From assembly GCA_016933675.1 (NCBI GenBank), contig JAFGAM010000048.1, positions 1 through 55,770 of the forward strand: a DNA stretch of 55,770 nt, in the 5' to 3' direction. Of this stretch, positions 52,998 to 55,770 are shown piece after piece. Source of the DNA: Candidatus Anaeroferrophillacea bacterium. GTDB lineage: Bacteria > Desulfobacterota > Anaeroferrophillalia > Anaeroferrophillales > Anaeroferrophillaceae. A program made the translations under genes and the position numbers. Each line of letters opens with the position of its first letter. Position 1 is the first letter of the stretch. The notes beneath the pieces are model-generated. The model was not told where the DNA came from. It made no database searches and was given only the letters and a program-made list of their open reading frames with translations.

Positions 52998-53378
52998 ATG
53001 AACCATCTTCTCTGCATCGGCCTCGGCGGCTTTTGCGGAGCCGTCTGCCGTTTCCTCGTCAGCGGCCGGATACACGCGCTCGCCGGCACCGTCATGCCCT
53101 GGGGCACCCTGGCGGTGAACGTCGGCGGCTCGTTCCTCCTCGGCTTTCTGGTCCGCCTGCCCGCGGACCAGTGGTTCAGCCCGCAGTTGAAGGCGGCGGC
53201 AACCATCGGCTTCCTCGGCGCCTTCACCACCTTCTCGACCTTCAGCGTCGACACCCTCGAGCTGCTGCAACAGGAGGCCTGGCTGAAGGCGGCGGGCAAC
53301 GTCGCCCTGAACGTCGTCATCTGCCTGGCGGCCGCCGCCGCCGGCTTCGCCCTCTGCTGCCGGCTGCGCGGTGCCTGA
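52998..53378 (+). CDS. crcB: Fluoride ion channel FluC (CrcB)
   Basis: Dual-topology fluoride exporter. The 126-residue protein has four TM helices and the family motifs LGGFCGAVCRFLVSG, NVGGSFLLGFLV and GFLGAFTTFSTFS with the pore Phe/Asn residues. Start ATG 52998 (MNHLLCIGLGG) has only weak upstream complementarity. It is monocistronic on the plus strand and lies upstream of the acetoacetate-CoA ligase, which has its own promoter. No fluoride riboswitch is apparent upstream. Confidence 0.94.
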   Translation: MNHLLCIGLGGFCGAVCRFLVSGRIHALAGTVMPWGTLAVNVGGSFLLGFLVRLPADQWFSPQLKAAATIGFLGAFTTFSTFSVDTLELLQQEAWLKAAGNVALNVVICLAAAAAGFALCCRLRGA

Positions 53379-53428
53379 GCGGAATGGCGGCACCGCCCCC
53401 CCCGGCTTCCCGCCCGGCCCCAAAGACA

Positions 53429-53457
53429 TTGACAAGGGCGGTTCCATCGGGTATGAA
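53429..53457 (+). promoter_or_regulatory. Sigma70-type promoter of acetoacetate-CoA ligase
   Basis: TTGACA (53429-53434), 17-base spacer, TATGAA (53452-53457). It lies 124 bases upstream of ATG 53581. Downstream at about 53506-53516, GTTAACGTAAG resembles half of a LiuR-type operator; this is a guess. Confidence 0.65.
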
Positions 53458-53580
53458 AATGGCCGAAATTGCGGCTGTCAGGCGATTTCCGGATGAAATT
53501 CCGTCAGTTAACGTAAGGTGTCACAAGATAGTTCCGGCGTACCGCCGGCGCATCAGGGCATCCGCGAAGGAGAGAAAACG

Positions 53581-55533
<1,953 letters not shown>

Positions 55534-55770
55534 AGATGGGGCCAGGCCGGTGGGCACGACGAACACCACCGGCTCTGAAGAGCATCTCCTGAAAAACAAC
55601 ACCTATCCTTGACGCACAACGGGGGGCATCATGCCCCCCGTTCCACTATGGTTGCGATTGGACGGGATAATGGCGGGATTATCTGGTTTCAGGCACGTTA
55701 CCACCCGCACCCCTGACGTGCTCTCGTGACGTAGCCGGTCGCTTTCACCGGTCTTACCCGGCGCATACCG
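55534..55770. other. Region downstream of acetoacetate-CoA ligase
   Basis: 237 bases. It contains the hairpin at 55618-55642. Beyond it to the window end I see no gene, repeat copy or RNA. Confidence 0.6.
55618..55642 (+). terminator. Hairpin downstream of acetoacetate-CoA ligase
   Basis: AACGGGGGGCA-TCA-TGCCCCCCGTT, an 11-base stem with a three-base loop, 85 bases after the ligase stop. It is not followed by a T run, so it may be a factor-assisted or bidirectional terminator. Confidence 0.6.

Overview
The window is a GC-rich bacterial chromosome segment carrying mostly housekeeping genes. Gene content and order point to the old Deltaproteobacteria, most likely a Desulfuromonadota/Geobacterales-like or related Desulfobacterota lineage. 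The main clues are the run pyrR-pyrB-pyrC-carA-carB-greA, the order queA-tgt-yajC-secD-secF, a DUF39 homocysteine-biosynthesis protein, an ExbB-ExbD-TonB set beside a giant TPR protein, and a hybrid kinase with a Cys-rich PAS domain. Taxonomy is inferred from gene order, not from a marker gene. Almost all genes lie on the minus strand. The plus-strand genes are lpxH, a methyltransferase, an inositol-phosphatase-like gene, crcB/fluC and the terminal acetoacetate-CoA ligase.

Layout: 1-561, truncated IS1182-like element. 777-960, possible frameshifted small gene. 1265-11356 (minus), pyrimidine operon pyrR-pyrB-pyrC-carA-carB-greA-truA, with lpxH inserted in the opposite direction between carA and carB. 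11382-14595, STAS protein, lepB and lepA. 15094-17599, argS and a SPOR-domain protein. 18171-26547, phoH-ybeY-DUF39-TPR-exbB-exbD-tonB-ftsB, closed by a clear intrinsic terminator. 26706-27797, a sugar aminotransferase. 28206-33133, tightly overlapping ParB-like / SPL-like radical SAM / nucleosidase / TrkH / TrkA operon. 33774-37630, methyltransferase, nadB and an inositol-phosphatase-like gene. 37619-41733, a periplasmic-binding lipoprotein translationally coupled to a hybrid histidine kinase. 42408-49216, queuosine and Sec genes: queE-queC, then queA-tgt-yajC-secD-secF. 49392-52468, DAHP synthase, a second secreted TPR protein and a DUF2065 protein. 52998-55533, fluC and acetoacetate-CoA ligase.

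The candidate for an undescribed system is the 28.2-33.1 kb operon. A ParB-type protein with no ParA partner overlaps a radical SAM protein of the spore-photoproduct-lyase superfamily, which appears to lack the hydrogen-donor cysteine of true SP lyases. That gene overlaps an MTA/SAH-type nucleosidase able in principle to remove 5'-deoxyadenosine, which in turn overlaps the K+ channel subunit TrkH. Other notable modules are the binding-lipoprotein/kinase pair and the TonB system with a TPR protein carrying a TonB-box-like stretch.

The larger intergenic gaps are unusually full of dispersed repeats of several families: a roughly 50-60 bp element, self-complementary palindromes with conserved arms and interchangeable cores, a roughly 65 bp element in inverted copies around lepB, and degenerate CTGA(A/C)TTC tracts just upstream of start codons. 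No rRNA, tRNA or CRISPR array was seen.
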